From NCBI GenBank assembly GCA_018261905.1, contig JAGTRU010000030.1:1-44191 (forward strand): a stretch of DNA of 44,191 nt. Direction: 5' to 3'. The stretch comes from Pseudomonadota bacterium (lineage in GTDB: Bacteria > Pseudomonadota > Gammaproteobacteria > Burkholderiales > Rhodocyclaceae). Shown one piece after another: positions 43,501 through 44,191 of this stretch; position 1 is the first letter of the stretch; every line of letters starts with the position of its first letter. Under the pieces are notes generated by a model. It had not been told where the DNA came from, ran no database searches, and was given only the letters and a program-made list of their open reading frames with translations. A program made the translations under genes and the position numbers.

Positions 43501-43543
43501 GATCGCCGATCGGCCGGCGGTCGACCGGGTGTGCAAGAAGTAA
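40514..43543 (+). CDS. Large class A penicillin-binding protein (GT51 transglycosylase-transpeptidase)
   Basis: This 1009-residue protein has one N-terminal membrane helix (about 17-37), a GT51 transglycosylase domain (catalytic Glu E168 in LLFIENRDL; GGSTLATQ 209-216) and a penicillin-binding domain with SxxK at S497-K500 (GSSAK), SxN at S603-N605 (QSVNLSF) and KTG at 922-924 (GGKTGTG). It should polymerise and cross-link peptidoglycan in the periplasm. SxN-to-KTG spacing is over 300 residues, well above the usual 150-200, so an insert is present. The start at 40514 gives a sensible cytoplasmic tail before the membrane helix; the open frame upstream lacks that. Confidence 0.88.
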   Translation: MASPQLQDSPPPWRTRWKLYLPLGIVVLATGIAAIGWIELQESNIQAWYFADRAKASTWAVEAGPGPNIWLPSDGPYEQRLGYAQMHNFLPRLAGAGYTIAAQARQSPGFRELVEGGHFPIYREKSRAGLSIVDYRQQLLYNSRYPRLQYPDFTAIPPVLVEALLFIENRDLLDPATPKRNPAVDWGRLSRVAASQALRKIGLGGGRAGGSTLATQIEKFRHSPGGRTLDAGDKYHQMMSAALRAYLDGEDTLAARQRIVLDFINSVPLGGIPGYGEVNGLGDGLWTWYGQDFGQINQLLANPQADLGQRAKAFKQALSLLVAQRRPSGLLGDTSGRLNALTDSYIRLLGEDQLIPADLREAALATRIDPARQARPGDDADFVARKAVNEIRGTLGDLLNVENLYALDRFDLEVHSTLDGPSQQAVTRILSRLADPAFLACAGLKEERLLAKGDPKQVNYSLTLYERTPVANVLRIQADNLNQPLDINAGTKLDLGSSAKFRTLVSYLLVVADLHQRYAQTPPEELAKLPRHPADRLSNWAIDSLRGKPGMPLEALLEAAMERRYSASPGETFFTGGGIHHFNNFKHEDDGKLPSVAEALEQSVNLSFVRIMHDVVHYHAYEAVDAPARNLRDGDEAARQDFLNRFAERDGLGFLRTYWHKYRDVAPEDRLDLLSDSVPARPAPQAAAYLSVMPGSDFTGFVAFMRQHLGDKAGTDSGLRRLFDAHASRQYNLADQGYLARVHPLELWLVRHLQSQPKATLKDIVPASVEARRDASKWLFAPRFKHAQQVRIDIIVEVAAFERIADEWRRLGYPFEHLVPSLATAIGSSADRPAALADLMGIVVNDGIRRPTIRIDEIKFAANTPFETLLKRQPENGQRAIPAEVAQVARRALLRVVNSGTARRIKDTYRDADDKPLAVGGKTGTGDHRSKVIGADGGVRSAKVMNRAATFAFYIGERFYGVVTAFVPGTKAAAYDFTSALPVQILKEMEPALRPLIADRPAVDRVCKK

Positions 43544-43634
43544 GCGACTGACCGGGCGGCCGCCCGGCCCGCCTATGCGTTTGGCAAAAATCTTGAGCGG
43601 CGAAGAGCAAACCGCGTAAAATTCGCGGCCAATC

Positions 43635-43658
43635 ATTCGTCATCACAAAATGACGAAT
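43635..43658 (+). terminator. Perfect hairpin ahead of vgrG
   Basis: ATTCGTCAT-CACAAA-ATGACGAAT is a perfect 9-bp stem followed by CGCTTTTCTT. It may terminate the PBP transcript weakly or act in the vgrG leader. A second palindrome, CCGGGCGGCCGCCCGG (43553-43568), lies just after the PBP stop. Confidence 0.55.
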
Positions 43659-43692
43659 CGCTTTTCTTCCCGATTCCGCCAGCGAGACCCGC

Positions 43693-44191
43693 ATGCCCCC
43701 GCTTTTCACCTCCGACACCCGCCTCTACGACTTGATCTGGCGCGCCGAAGGCGGTCCGCCCGTAGCGATCGAAGCCTGGTGGGGCACGGAGTGCCTCTCG
43801 GAGGGGTTTGAGTATTGCATCGACCTGCTGGCCACCGATGCCTACCTCGAACTCAAGGGGTTTCTCGGCCGTGCCGTCACCCTCAAGACCCGCCTCTCCG
43901 ACGGCAGCGACTACGCCCGCAGCGGCCTTGTCCGGGCCGCGCAGAAACTGGGGGCCGACGGCGGCTTCGCCCGCTATCGCATCACGGTCGTGCCCTGGGT
44001 CTGGCTGCTCAGCCGTGGCCGGCATAACCGGGTGTTCCAGGAACGTCGCGTCGTCGACATCATCGACACCCTTTTCGCCGACTACGCCGACGTCGCCGCC
44101 TGGCAGTGGAGCGACGACGTCGCCACCTTCCTGGCCGATGCCCGGCCCCGCAGTTATTGTGTCCAGTACGGGGAAAGCGACTACCAATTTG
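43693..44191 (+). CDS. vgrG: VgrG-type spike protein, N-terminal part, cut by window edge
   Basis: The first 166 residues match the VgrG N-terminus: MPPLFTSDTRLYDLIWRAEG, LSEGFEYCIDLLATDAYLEL, LSRGRHNRVFQERRVVDII and YCVQYGESDYQF, the last being the signature CQYRESDFxF-like motif. VgrG trimers form the tip of the type VI secretion needle and often carry or are followed by toxic effectors. The gene leaves the right edge, so neither the C-terminal extension nor downstream cargo is visible. No other T6SS gene is in the window, so it may be an orphan vgrG island. Confidence 0.92.
   Translation, partial: MPPLFTSDTRLYDLIWRAEGGPPVAIEAWWGTECLSEGFEYCIDLLATDAYLELKGFLGRAVTLKTRLSDGSDYARSGLVRAAQKLGADGGFARYRITVVPWVWLLSRGRHNRVFQERRVVDIIDTLFADYADVAAWQWSDDVATFLADARPRSYCVQYGESDYQF

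Noticed and set aside
40460..43636. 1058-codon open frame on the minus strand
   Set aside because: It is antisense to the penicillin-binding protein gene with complete active-site motifs; same codon-bias shadow.

Overview
The window looks like chromosomal DNA of an aromatic-degrading betaproteobacterium, probably Rhodocyclales (Dechloromonas/Azonexus/Azoarcus-like). The evidence is high G+C with strong third-position bias, a dmp-type phenol hydroxylase, a six-subunit toluene monooxygenase with a TodS/TodT-type two-component system, an extradiol dioxygenase and a cluster of c-di-GMP signalling proteins. Taxonomy is inferred from gene content only; there is no rRNA or tRNA here.

Layout. (1) 1-4150: the start of a phenol hydroxylase operon (dmpK, L, M, N; leftward, dmpN cut by the window edge), diverging from a DmpR/MopR-type sigma-54 activator. 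The intergenic region has a -24/-12 promoter and two upstream activator sites. (2) 4151-6050: two A+T-richer single-gene integron cassettes (DUF4145 protein, HNH endonuclease), each followed by an attC-like site and with no integrase in view, so a small CALIN-like array. (3) 6196-8221: a LysR regulator, a decayed fragment of a second LysR gene, and an exported protein resembling a metallopeptidase that has lost its HExxH motif. (4) 8575-18695: leftward tmoABCDEF plus a TodX/TbuX outer-membrane channel closed by a strong terminator, then tmoS-tmoT. A box resembling the StyR/TodT site lies upstream of tmoA. (5) 18731-21081: a patchwork of a Tn3-family transposase relic, a BRO-N/DinD-like protein, a small lipoprotein and a small membrane protein. 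(6) 21309-23385: a compact lower-pathway cluster of HpaI-type aldolase, catechol 2,3-dioxygenase and 4-oxalocrotonate tautomerase. (7) 23384-24255: an MliC-like lysozyme inhibitor gene bracketed by two copies of a long palindromic repeat, with a third, partial copy at 29.4 kb. (8) 24275-29372: a TMEM175-like channel and an HxlR regulator facing a rightward isochorismatase-pirin-amidohydrolase-ABM operon. (9) 29597-40184: a signalling island of five coupled genes (histidine kinase, REC-PAS-PAS-GGDEF-EAL, REC-PP2C phosphatase, STAS protein, hybrid kinase) converging on a dCache-PAS-PAS-GGDEF-EAL protein. (10) 40514-44191: an unusually large bifunctional penicillin-binding protein and the start of a VgrG gene.

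How it works together. Phenol sensed by the DmpR-type protein should turn on phenol hydroxylase. Aromatic hydrocarbons entering through the TodX-like channel and sensed by TmoS should turn on the toluene monooxygenase, which makes cresols/phenol that phenol hydroxylase converts to catechols. The catechol 2,3-dioxygenase cluster opens the ring. The window thus holds a two-monooxygenase cascade with two independent sensors. The downstream half is regulatory and envelope-related and has no visible mechanistic link to catabolism.
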